From JANXQG01 sp963775975 (lineage in GTDB: Bacteria > Planctomycetota > Planctomycetia > Pirellulales > Thermoguttaceae): a DNA stretch of 64,000 bases. The notes below the pieces were generated by a model. The model was not told the DNA's origin, searched no databases, and saw nothing but the letters and a program-made list of their open reading frames with translations. Positions 51,507 through 60,360 of this stretch are shown here, in pieces; within the stretch, counting starts at the first letter, position 1; every line of letters starts with the position of its first letter. The position numbers and the translations under genes were made by a program. Where the stretch lies: NCBI GenBank assembly GCA_963775975.1, contig CAVZKX010000002.1, positions 868,001 to 932,000 on the forward strand. Reading direction: 5' to 3'.

Positions 51507-53683
51507 TTACCGCAACAATTGCAACAATTCATTGAACATCTGCTGTGCCGTCGTGATCACCCGCGTATTGCTGCTGTACATGGTTTGCGTGGTGATCAAG
51601 TTGATCAGGCTTCCGCCGATGTCGGTGTTCGACAGTTCCAGCGAACCGGAGACGATCGTGCCGGTTCCCTGATCGCCCGGGTTGCCCATGATCGGCAATC
51701 CCGAGTTCACGCCGGCAGAGTACATGTTTTGGCCTTGTTGTTCCAGACCAACCGGATTGGAAAATCGCGCCAGGCGAATTTGCCCCAAATCGCGGCTGAT
51801 GCCGTTGCTGAATACGCCGCTGATCAGGCCGTTGTCGCTGATGATGAAGCTGCTCAAGACGCCCGGCGCGGAGCCGTCTTGCCGCGAAACGGTGAGCGAC
51901 GATTGGTTTGAGGCAAGGCCGGAAACCTGGGTAAAATCAAGATTGAACTGTAGCGGCTTGACGGAAGGCTCGTTCGCCCGTCCGATGGAGACCGTCGTAT
52001 TGCCAGTGGACGGGGGAATGAGATTGCCCTGACCATCGAATTGGATGACGCCCTCGCCGACGGCGATATTTGTCTGGCCGCCGCCGGGATCGTTCTGGCC
52101 GCTGTCGGCATACCAGCGGTACTGCGTGAAGCTGCTGGTGACTTTGTCGAGCACCGTGGTAATGCGGACCGAAAGCGGGATGCCGAGGCTGTCGTATGCT
52201 ACCATGTCGGCGGTCGTCCCGTCGCCTTTGGCAGTTTGGATGGAATTGAAGGGCATGCTCACCGCGGTGGTCTGCGAGGCGCCGTTGCCGGAGACCAATT
52301 GCATGGCTGAGAGACCGATCGTCGCGGCGTTGGGCGTGCCGTCGTTGGACACAATTTGGATGCGGCCGTCCGACGTGATGGTCACGCCCGCGGCTTGACC
52401 GGTACCAGCGTCCACGGGAATCGCGTTGTTGGGATCGATTCCCGGCGGCGGCTGGATGCCCAACGAGCCTTGCAGGAAAGTGGCCAGATCTTTGAGGGTG
52501 GAGGCGTTGGTGATCTGCATACTTTGCATCGTCAAGCTATTGCCGTCCTTGGTTCCCGTAAACTGCAAGGTTCCCGTTGTTGGAAAGGCGTTCGCATACG
52601 TCGTGCCGTTGTAGATCACGACATCCTTGAGCGGAGTTGTGGTGCTCGCGGCAGGTCCGGTGAAGCTCATCACCTGGTCGGCGGTCTGGAGTTGGGTATC
52701 GGTGGCGTTGTCCTGGTATGAGCCAACCGGTACCGGTGGGTTAGCGGCTGGGTCTCCGGGAGGGCCCGATATGGGGAATGAGTGGACTAAATAGTAGTTC
52801 GTATCGCCTGGATCGTCGTTGACGCTGCGGTAGAGGTTCATGCCGGTCCACTGGCCCGAAGTGTCCGTGGGAAAGTTAGAGAGCATGACCTGGTTGTTGG
52901 CCAAAAGCGGCGTCGTAGATTCCACCAATTGCGGCCGGCTCTGCTCGTTGACGTTAGTGAAGGTAACGTAGTACTTGTATGTGCCGGTGAGATTTCCGGG
53001 CAGCGGCTGGTTCGTAGCGTCGAGCGCCACCGCTGCGGTGGGATGCTTGGGGGGTTGTTCGGATCGCTCCCTGGATAGGTCTTGCTGCCGTCGGTGAGCA
53101 CGCCGGTTTGGATGATCTGGGCGGTGTTAGCTATGGTGCCGGTGGGCGTCAAGGAGCCTTGCAAAGTCGCGGTCGTCGTGGCCTTGGCCACCATGGCCGT
53201 ACCTAGCGGAATTTGCAACGGCTGGAGTTGCGTGGTATCGATCTGGAACCCATTGGAGATGCCATAGCCCATCACGCGGTTGCCGGTGCCGGTTACGAGC
53301 TGGTTTTCGGCATTGGTCGTGAAGGTGCCGTTGCGGGTATATTCCTGGCCGCCGTTCTGGGCCTGCACAACGAAGAAGCCGTCGCCCTGGATGGCCAGAT
53401 CGGTGGGACTGTTGGCGGTGGAGATCGTGCCTTGAGAAAAGTTGGGCGAAATCTGTGCGACCTGCACACCGAGGCCTTCCTGCACCGGGTTGCTGCCGCC
53501 GGTATTGGCGGTGGGCGCGGAGCCCACGCTCTGCGTTTGCAGGAACTGAGTGGCGAAGAGCACGTCCGAGGCTTTGAAGCCGACCGTGTTCGAGTTCGCT
53601 AGATTGTTGCCGACGACGCCGATTTGCGTTTCGGCGGCGCTTAAGCCCGTCAGGGCCGTGCTCATGGCGGAAGCTAGACTCAT
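51507..53683 (-). CDS. flgE: Flagellar hook protein FlgE (one frame change)
   Basis: Hook subunit of 725 residues, larger than usual because of an inserted middle region. The start is canonical (MSLASAMSTALTGLSAAETQ, IGVVGNNLANSNTVGFKASD) with DLAIQGDGFFVVQ; the end has SNTDIGGSLINLITTQTMYS, SNTRVITTAQQMFNELLQLL. The frame breaks near 53049-53054 at a run of six C on the coding strand; seven C would read PNNPPKHPTAAVALDATNQP and restore the frame. Assembly error is probable, but a slippery C tract is worth a look. An intact hook capping gene precedes. Confidence 0.9.
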
Positions 53684-53727
53684 GATATTTCCTCCCTAAG
53701 TGAAACAAGTCCTTGTTATGATTTGCC

Positions 53728-54162
53728 CTATTGGCCGGCGGCCGAAATCTGCGTCACATTGCCCAAAGGCATGGTCGAAGTGCCCAAGTTCAACGTGGCG
53801 TTGCCGGCGGAAAGCGAGACCGATCTGACGGTGCCCGATACGTCGTTGCCCTGGGTGTCCTTTCCCTGGACCGCACGGCCGATGAGGTTGCCCGCGGTGG
53901 CGACGCTCTGGCCCAGCAGCACCGATTGCAGCGTGCCGGTCAAACCGTCTGTGGCCTGGATCGAGCGGATCTGGCTTACCTCCTGCATCAACTCGGAGTT
54001 CGTGACGGGATTGGTCGGGTCCTGGTTTTGAAGCTCCGCCACGAGCATTTTGGTAAAGTCCTGAGTATTAAGCGAATCCAAGGGGTTCGTGGCGGCGGCG
54101 CTGGTTGACGCGCCTCCCGCGGTACTCGCATTGCTCACGGGACTGCTGGTTGTGGTAGACAT
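53728..54162 (-). CDS. flgD: Flagellar hook capping protein FlgD
   Basis: A 144-residue hook-assembly scaffold. The core is DSLNTQDFTKMLVAELQNQD, PTNPVTNSELMQEVSQIRSI followed by AGNLIGRAVQGKDTQGND. It is shorter than E. coli FlgD, lacking most of the C-terminal Ig and tudor domains, as in other minimal forms. The start at 54162 (MSTTTSSPVSNAST) is within the gap after fliK. Confidence 0.88.
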   Translation of the reverse strand: MSTTTSSPVSNASTAGGASTSAAATNPLDSLNTQDFTKMLVAELQNQDPTNPVTNSELMQEVSQIRSIQATDGLTGTLQSVLLGQSVATAGNLIGRAVQGKDTQGNDVSGTVRSVSLSAGNATLNLGTSTMPLGNVTQISAAGQ

Positions 54163-54200
54163 TTTTCCTCGCGTCCAAGTGTGTTTGTTTTGAGTATTCT

Positions 54201-55957
54201 TTACACGACGACGTTCAATCGACCTTCGCCGGCGGCTGGCCGTACCGGCGACGCCTCGACAACTGCCGGAGCGGCGGCAGCCGTGCGCGTAGTCGCGCGG
54301 GCCGCGCCGGAGCCGGCATTTTGCCACGATGGGTTCTGCTGCTGGGACGACTGGTTCGCCAGGCCGCCGCCCGAGCGGTCCATGAGATCGACGTTCGAAC
54401 CGCTGCACCTTGATGTCGTGCTGGGCAAGGCGGTCGCGGAGCGCAGGCAAATTGTCCAGGAGCAGGTTCCGCGCGGAAGGCGTGTCGGCCTCGACCCGCG
54501 CGGTCATCTCGCCTCGCGTGACCTTGATTTCGATCTTCAGCGATCCGAGGTCCGGCGGGCTGAGCCTCAGGCGAACGCTGCCGCCCTGGCTGTTGACGTT
54601 CCTGGAATGCTTGCTCGACGCGCTGCACAAAGCGAACACGGTCGGCCTGGCTGAGATTGGTCTCCGCGGAATGTGCGGCGGTTGTTCCGCTCGCCCCGGT
54701 CGCGTTGTTTGGCGATGACGATACAGCAATGGGCGCGGTCGAATTCGCGTTGCCGCTCTGTGTCGGGCCGGCGGTGCCATTATCGCCCGGTCCGGTTGAT
54801 GCAAGAGCGTCAACGGCCGCTTTCGCTCGCTGCTCTCTTGCCGCCGTTGCACCGCTGGCCGTTGCTTCCGTCGATGTCATAGTTGTCGCGGCTGAAGCTT
54901 GCTCAGCCGCAGGCGCAGGAGCAAGGACCGGAGTCTGTCCTGGCGCGCCGGGATCGATCGCGCTGGGCGAATCGCCGGATGTCGCCGTCGAGGCCGTTGC
55001 GGCAGAATTCGCGCCGGTAGCAGCCGAGGCAGTTGTCGCGGACTTCGCTGTTGTGGCGGATGCGGAACTCGAAGACGTCGCGGCAACTGTTGCCGCCGAG
55101 GCTGCGGCCGATGCCGCGGCTTGCCCGGATGCGCCTCCGCTGGCTGCATCGCTGGCAGATGCCTGAGTCGCGTCGGCATTTGCGCCCGCTGAAGCCACGT
55201 TCAGCTTTTCCGTCAAGGCGGACTTGTTTTCAGAAGCCTTATCGGCGCGGCCCGAGAGCGACGAAGCCACATGGGCATTGCCGGCTTTCGAGGCCGCCGC
55301 CGACGCGCTGACGGGCACGGTCGCCGCGGCCGCGGCAACTTGTTGCGCTACTGCGGTAGCCACGTTTGCCGAGCTTGCATTGGCGCCGGCAGCCTGCGCC
55401 GCGCCCGCCGAAGCGTTAGGGGTATTCGCACCGATGTCCAAGACCACCGCCGACGAGTCGTCTTGCTTCGCTTTGTCGGCGCCGGGCTTCTCATGTTTGG
55501 TCGATTGTGCAGCGTCCTGCGAAGAAGTCTGGCTGTCGGATGAGGAGCTTTCTCTGTCCTTTCCTTTGGACGAGGTCGAGGAGGAGGAACTATCGTCTGC
55601 GCTTTGATCCGTTGCGCCGGCCCGCGACTTGGGCGAATCCGGGGCATGTGTCGCCGATGTATTCTGGTCTGGCCCCACACTGCGATCGGATGGCCGCAAG
55701 TTGGTCCGCCCCGACGGCGCGTCCGAGTCCGCCCATGAATTGGCGCCGAGCGCCGGCGCCGCAGCGCGCGCGTCACTGGACTGAACGAAACTGGCGTCGT
55801 TTCGATCCGACGCTCCGATCGTCGAGTCCTGCGTCTGCGCTTGCTGCAGATAGTCATCGAAGGCCGCCGTCGCACCGGCTATCCGGCTTATGGTGTCCGA
55901 CTGCGTCAAATCGGCGGTCGTCATTCGAGGTAGTGCATCCATGCTGATCACCGGCAT
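54201..55957 (-). CDS. fliK: Flagellar hook-length control protein FliK (two frame changes)
   Basis: A 584-residue hook-length ruler. The N-terminal 430 residues are Ala/Ser/Thr-rich and low-complexity, as expected for the ruler; the C-terminal Flg_hook domain (PF02120) has GGSVRLRLSPPDLGSLKIEI, KVTRGEMTARVEADTPSARN and LPALRDRLAQHDIKVQRFE. The frame shifts near 54604 (after RVEQAF, into NVNSQGG) and near 54394 (after VQRFE, into VDLMDRSGGGLANQSS); one extra base at each explains both. The stop at 54201 ends a tail GEGRLNVVV. Order fliK-flgD-flgE is normal. Confidence 0.85.
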
Positions 55958-56013
55958 TTTGTATTGCTTGCGTTAGGAAGTGAAACGATCATCCCGTGCT
56001 CATCGCCTTTAGT

Positions 56014-56727
56014 TCAGTTCAAGCTATTTGAAGGCAATGGTTCCGACCCCTTGGGCGGTTGAATTCGCTTTTCGGTTTCATCCACCATTTCCGCGGTGGG
56101 CTGTCCCTGGCGGATGCGGTTCAGCACCACGCCGATCTTTTCCATGTCTTCGCTCGACTTGAACTCGGCGATAATCTTGGCCCGCTTGCCGTCGGACATG
56201 TTGGCCAGCATTTTGGCCACCACGTCGGTCTCGCCCTTGTCCAAGCGCTGCATGATCAGTTCCTTGGCCTGCTTCGGTTTGAGCTTCTCCATAGTGTCCT
56301 GAACGGTCACCATGCCGGAATTGTTGGCCGCGTTCTTCATTTCATCCAGCTTTTGCTGCAAGTCATCACTCACCGCCTGCACGCGCTTTCGTTCGGCTTC
56401 CACCTTGTCGAGCTGATCCTGGAACTGCTGCGTGAGAGCTCGAATCATCGCCTGGCGCTGGTCCGCCTGGAGCCGCTCCAAGTCGTGATCGGCCAGCCGC
56501 TTCTCGTAGCCCGGCTGCTCGGAGTCGGTTTGCTTTTTCGGTAGCGAAGGCGGCAGCAGGGCCTCCGGGCTCGTGCCTTGCAGAATGGCCATCGCCTGTC
56601 CGGCGCGTTCCTTGGTGACTTTCCAAGACTGTGCGTAGTAAAAGACGAGCGCGGCGGCGGAAATGACGGTAGCCACGCAGATCGCGGCTAAGAACGTCAT
56701 CATCATTCCCAGCAATTTGCCAATCAT
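56014..56727 (-). CDS. MotE-like flagellar protein (FliG-N/MgtE-like domain)
   Basis: A 237-residue protein with an N-terminal membrane helix (LLGMMMTFLAAICVATVISA), a long coiled coil rich in Gln/Lys/Glu around residues 85-130, and a C-terminal MgtE/FliG-like region (VTVQDTMEKLKPKQAKELIM, KGETDVVAKMLANMSDGKRA, KIIAEFKSSEDMEKIGVV). This is the layout of MotE chaperones, which stabilise stator parts. It overlaps the fliJ stop by four bases, so it is in the fliFGHIJ transcript. The exact role in this lineage is inferred. Confidence 0.75.
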   Translation of the reverse strand: MIGKLLGMMMTFLAAICVATVISAAALVFYYAQSWKVTKERAGQAMAILQGTSPEALLPPSLPKKQTDSEQPGYEKRLADHDLERLQADQRQAMIRALTQQFQDQLDKVEAERKRVQAVSDDLQQKLDEMKNAANNSGMVTVQDTMEKLKPKQAKELIMQRLDKGETDVVAKMLANMSDGKRAKIIAEFKSSEDMEKIGVVLNRIRQGQPTAEMVDETEKRIQPPKGSEPLPSNSLN

Positions 56728-57260
56728 GTAGCGGCCTCCTCATAAGGCTGGGAGCTTGGAGCGGGGAGCAGGGAGTAAGGCGCCTTGCCCCCTGCTCCCT
56801 GCTCCCTGCTCCCCGCCATCTTGCGATACGTCTGCTGCGTGGCGACTTCATCCAGCCTGTTGGCCTCGCGGCGCTCCTCCTCGCGGCGATGCTGCTCGGC
56901 CTGCCGCTCGCGAAGCTTTTCCAGGATGCGGACTTCGCGATCGGCCTCGACCATCGCCTGGCGGCGGCGCTCGATTTCAGCGGCGACCGTCTCGCGCTGC
57001 TGGACGATCTTTCCCTGCTGTGCCTTCGTCACCAGTTCGTAGCGCTGGGCCTCGACGAGGCGATCGATATCGATCCCGCCCGGCGACACCTTGCGCCGGC
57101 AGAATTCCTTCAACACGTCCAACTCTCGCTCGAAGTTCTCGAACTGCTTACGCAGCACCTCGTCGACGCGATAGCCTTCGGCCAGCGCCGCCTGGCACTC
57201 GCCGCGCCGTGCCTGGCGAATCTTCAGCAAGGACTCCAGTCGAAAGATGAATCTGCCCAT
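56724..57260 (-). CDS. fliJ: Flagellar export chaperone FliJ
   Basis: A 178-residue coiled-coil protein of the FliJ family, which helps FliI and FlhA in export. It starts MGRFIFRLESLLKIRQARRG and has a long heptad region (AAEIERRRQAMVEADREVRI, LEKLRERQAEQHRREEERRE). The C-terminal tail (SREQGAGGKAPYSLLPAPSS) is encoded by a palindromic repeat (56752-56818), so the native end of the gene may have been changed by the insertion. The start lies two bases after the fliI stop. Confidence 0.87.
   Translation of the reverse strand: MGRFIFRLESLLKIRQARRGECQAALAEGYRVDEVLRKQFENFERELDVLKEFCRRKVSPGGIDIDRLVEAQRYELVTKAQQGKIVQQRETVAAEIERRRQAMVEADREVRILEKLRERQAEQHRREEERREANRLDEVATQQTYRKMAGSREQGAGGKAPYSLLPAPSSQPYEEAAT
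56752..56818. repeat. Palindromic element within the 3' end of fliJ
   Basis: Left arm gggagcagggagtaaggcgc-type and right arm ctccctgctccctgctcccc, with an internal tandem ctccctg. It encodes the last residues of FliJ. Likely insertion of a repeat into a tolerant C-terminal tail. Confidence 0.78.
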
Positions 57261-57262
57261 CG

Positions 57263-58626
57263 TTACGCGACCCGTTGCGCGGGTGCCCCTCCGTTATCGC
57301 CCGTTATGCGTTGCTGGGCCTTGTGGCATAACGCCAGCAGTCCCTGCCGCGCGTCGTCGATGCTCGACCGCTGGTCGACCGCTTGCCGCAGGAATCCATT
57401 CAAGTCATCCTGCAGATCGATGGCTGCGTCCACGAGCTTATTGCCGCCGCGGCGATAGGCGCCGATGGAAATCAAATCCTCATGGTCGCGGTACGCGGCC
57501 AGCAGGCTGCGTACCACGGTCGCCGCGCGGCGATGCTCCGCGCCGGCAACTTCGGTCATCAGCCGGCTAAGGCTTCCCAGTACGTCGATCGCCGGATAGT
57601 GTCCGCGACTGGCCAAACTTCGCGACAGCCAGGTGTGACCGTCCAGCAAGCCGCGGACCGTATCGGCCACCGGCTCATTGGGATCATCGCCTTCGACGAG
57701 CACGGTGAAGAAAGCCGTGATGCTGCCTTTGGGGCTGCGGCCGGCGCGCTCGACGAGCTTCGGCAACAGCGAAAAAACCGAGGGCGGATAGCCTCGCGTC
57801 GCCGGCGGCTCGCCGGCGGCCAGTCCAATTTCCCGCTGGGCCATCGCCAGCCGCGTGACCGAATCCATGAGCAAGAGCACGTCGCCCTGCGCGCGGGACG
57901 GTCGCGGAAGTATTCGGCGATCGTCGCCGCGGTATTCGCCGCCTGCACGCGAACAAGCGCCGGCTCATCGCTCGTGGCCACGATCACCACGCTCCTCGCA
58001 AGTCCTTCCGGTCCCAAGTCGCGCTCGATGAACTCGTTGACTTCGCGGCCACGCTCGCCGATCAAAGCGATCACGTTCACGTCGGCCGACGTGTATCGAG
58101 CCATCATGCCCAACAGTACGCTCTTGCCGACGCCCGAACCGGCGAAGATACCCATCCGCTGCCCTTTGCCGCAGGACAAGAGGCCGTCGAGCGCGCGGAT
58201 GCCGGTGCCTAGCGGCTGATCAATACGCGGGCGGGTGCAGGCGTGCGGCGGCTGGCGATGGAGCGACATCCGCTCACTTAAGGCCGGTTGCGGCTTGCCG
58301 TCGACGGCACGGCCGGAGGCATCCAAGACGCGGCCCAGCAGGCCGTCGCCAACGCGGAGCCAGCGCGTCGTCTGCCGCAGCCGCACGCGATTGCCGTGGC
58401 GGATTCCATTCAGATCACTGAGCGGATAGAGCAAGGTCATGTCGTTCTGAAAGCCAATCACCTCAGCCAGCAGCGGCGAGGCTGAACCGCGCTCGATCTC
58501 GGCTATCGCGCCCACGGGGGCGGGAAAACCGGCCGCGGAGATTGTCATGCCAACCGTCTGCGCCACGCTGCCGGTGACGGCAGTGGTCATGACGCGCTCG
58601 AGTTGTTCGATCATGGCGACATTCAT
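57263..58626 (-). CDS. fliI: Flagellar export ATPase FliI (one frame change)
   Basis: F1-like ATPase of the export apparatus, 454 residues after repair. First part from 58626: GDGLLGRVLDASGRAVDGKP, PLGTGIRALDGLLSCGKGQR, Walker A GIFAGSGVGKSVLLG, ALIGERGREVNEFIERDL. The frame breaks near 57895 after AEYFRDR; the next frame continues DVLLLMDSVTRLAMAQREIG (Walker B), ATRGYPPSVFSLLPKLVERA and DGHTWLSRSLASRGHYPAID. One missing base (or two extra) near 57890-57900 restores the protein; both halves are well conserved, so an assembly error is likely. Confidence 0.92.
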
Positions 58627-59267
58627 GGCCGCAACTCCTCTTCAACTCGGGCAAGCTGGGCCTCAAACGTCTGGTCGATAGCGCCGAAGCGCGTTTCCAC
58701 GCGGCATCCGCCGGGCGAAATTGCGGCGTCGGACACGATCTGCGTATCGCCCAGGCCGGTCATTTCATCCACGAGCAGCTTGACCTGCCCGGCCAACGCC
58801 TGGTGGTCGGCCGGGTTCAGCACGAGCCGCACCTCGCCGCCGCCGGCCGCCAATTGCAGCGCCTCGCGGATCAATGTCAGGGGGATTTGAGGTTGGCGGG
58901 TCAGCTCGCCGCGGATCAGCCGCTTGGCGATTTCCGCCGCCAGATGAATGCCCGACGCTTCCCACTGAGTGAGCCACGCCTGCTTGGCCTGGTGGATGTC
59001 GAGGATCGCCTGCCTGAGCGCGGGGATCACCGTGCCAAGCTGCTTTTGAATCATCTGATCGACTTCGTTCATCGCAGCCTGGCGGCCTTCCGCCTGGGCG
59101 CGCTGACGAAGGGCCGCCGCGTCCTGCTGGGCCTTGGTTACGATCTTCGCCGCCTCGATGCGGACCTGGTCCAAGTACTTCTTCGCCTGGCCGGCCATGT
59201 CGTCGAAGTTGAAAGCCACGCCTGCGGTGGTCGTGTGGCGATCGGTGGCGCGGAGGACAGTGGGCAT
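58623..59267 (-). CDS. fliH: Flagellar export stator protein FliH
   Basis: A 214-residue FliI partner of the FliH/HrpE family. A Gln/Ala/Glu-rich coiled coil (QAKKYLDQVRIEAAKIVTKA, QQDAAALRQRAQAEGRQAAM) is followed by the V/A-type-E-like domain (GIHLAAEIAKRLIRGELTRQ, GGEVRLVLNPADHQALAGQV, GGCRVETRFGAIDQTFE). It overlaps fliI by four bases. Confidence 0.88.
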   Translation of the reverse strand: MPTVLRATDRHTTTAGVAFNFDDMAGQAKKYLDQVRIEAAKIVTKAQQDAAALRQRAQAEGRQAAMNEVDQMIQKQLGTVIPALRQAILDIHQAKQAWLTQWEASGIHLAAEIAKRLIRGELTRQPQIPLTLIREALQLAAGGGEVRLVLNPADHQALAGQVKLLVDEMTGLGDTQIVSDAAISPGGCRVETRFGAIDQTFEAQLARVEEELRP

Positions 59268-59279
59268 AGTATTCTTCGT

Positions 59280-59312
59280 AGAGTGGGACTCGCTTCGCTC
59301 GGCTCACCCTAC
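59280..59312. repeat. Single arm of palindromic element family E
   Basis: gagtgggactcgcttcgctc ggctcaccctac, like the right arm of the copy at 22783-22855. It lies between fliG and fliH, only 2 bases after the fliG stop. Confidence 0.7.
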
Positions 59313-59313
59313 A

Positions 59314-60291
59314 TTAACTCCTGACTTGAAAACTCATTCTGGTTGCAATTCTCGCCACTTGTTTTCGCGCCTCTTCCACGTCGCGAAGCCGAATCGGACC
59401 GGGATGATTGAGTTCGTGATACAAGGTTCGCGCGTCCGCCGCTGGCAAACAGGAAAGTACATGGCCAATCAAGTCCGGCGCCGCTCCGAGCAGGGCCGGC
59501 AACAACAATTCGGAGTCAATCTCATCCAGGACGTCACGTAATACATCGCGGTCCAAATCGGCCAGATCGTCAAACGCCAATGGCCGCGGCAGCAGCTTTT
59601 CCGCGAGCGTGTGGTCGCCCTTGGCCAGGTTGTCGAGGATGCGGAGGCCCGTGCGGCCGTCGGTGGCTTGCAAGATTCCGGCCACGGCCTGCAAGCCGGC
59701 TGTGCGGCGGCGTTGCGTTTCGACGTGCTGGGATAGCCGTCCGCGCAATGCTTCTTCGACCTCGCGAAGGATTTCGGGATCGGCTTCCTCGAGATCGACC
59801 AGGCGGTGAACGACTTCCGCTTGAACGCTCTCCGGCAGGCGTCCGAGCACGGCCCCCGACTTGGCGGGCGGCAGATGCGACAACACCAGGGCGATCGTTT
59901 GGGGACGTTCGTGTGCGATTGCGCGGACCAGCTTATCGGTATCGGTTTCCTGAAGAAATCGGAAGGGCGGCGCAGCGAGCGCCGAAGGACGAATCGGTTC
60001 TTCCTCGACGTAGATGTCGGCTTGCGACGCCAGCCATGCCAAGCGGCCGTCCAGTTCAACCCCGGTGTCATTCTGCGCCGATGTCGTCGGGGCTCCCGGG
60101 TGAAAGAACTCGTCGATCACCCGCCGCTGCTCGCTCTGATCGATGTCTTCAAGTTCGACGACGATCTCACGGACCTGCCGGGCCTGTTCGGGCGTAAGTT
60201 GATCGAGCACGGCATCGGCCGCGGCCGTATCGAGGCTCGCCACCAAAATGGCCGCCTTGCGAATTCCGTCGTTACTGAGTTGTGTAGTCAT
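59314..60291 (-). CDS. fliG: Flagellar motor switch protein FliG
   Basis: A 325-residue C-ring rotor protein. The N-domain reads GIRKAAILVASLDTAAADAV, VLDQLTPEQARQVREIVVEL; the middle has HERPQTIALVLSHLPPAKSG and ADPEILREVEEALRGRLSQH; the C-domain retains a shorter charged-ridge region (DVLRDVLDEIDSELLLPALL). The torque-helix charges typical of FliG-C look diverged (PDLIGHVLSCLPAADARTLY). Normal length. Confidence 0.92.
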   Translation of the reverse strand: MTTQLSNDGIRKAAILVASLDTAAADAVLDQLTPEQARQVREIVVELEDIDQSEQRRVIDEFFHPGAPTTSAQNDTGVELDGRLAWLASQADIYVEEEPIRPSALAAPPFRFLQETDTDKLVRAIAHERPQTIALVLSHLPPAKSGAVLGRLPESVQAEVVHRLVDLEEADPEILREVEEALRGRLSQHVETQRRRTAGLQAVAGILQATDGRTGLRILDNLAKGDHTLAEKLLPRPLAFDDLADLDRDVLRDVLDEIDSELLLPALLGAAPDLIGHVLSCLPAADARTLYHELNHPGPIRLRDVEEARKQVARIATRMSFQVRS

Positions 60292-60299
60292 TGCTTATT

Positions 60300-60356
60300 G
60301 TATCCGGCACACTCCGTGTGCCGATTTTCAGGCGGCACACGGAGTGTGCCGGATAC
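60300..60356. repeat. Palindromic element, family B
   Basis: Near-perfect copy (gtatccggcacactccgtgt...), four bases before the fliF stop region and nine bases upstream of the fliG start, filling the fliF-fliG gap. Confidence 0.92.
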
Positions 60357-60360
60357 ATTA

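Noticed and set aside
54201..55957. FliK as an unrelated low-complexity surface protein
   Set aside because: The C-terminal Flg_hook domain in the neighbouring frame and the fliK-flgD-flgE order make FliK the better call.
56014..56727. MotE-like gene as a second FliG
   Set aside because: It has a membrane helix and coiled coil and lacks the FliG C-terminal domain; a true FliG is at 59314-60291.
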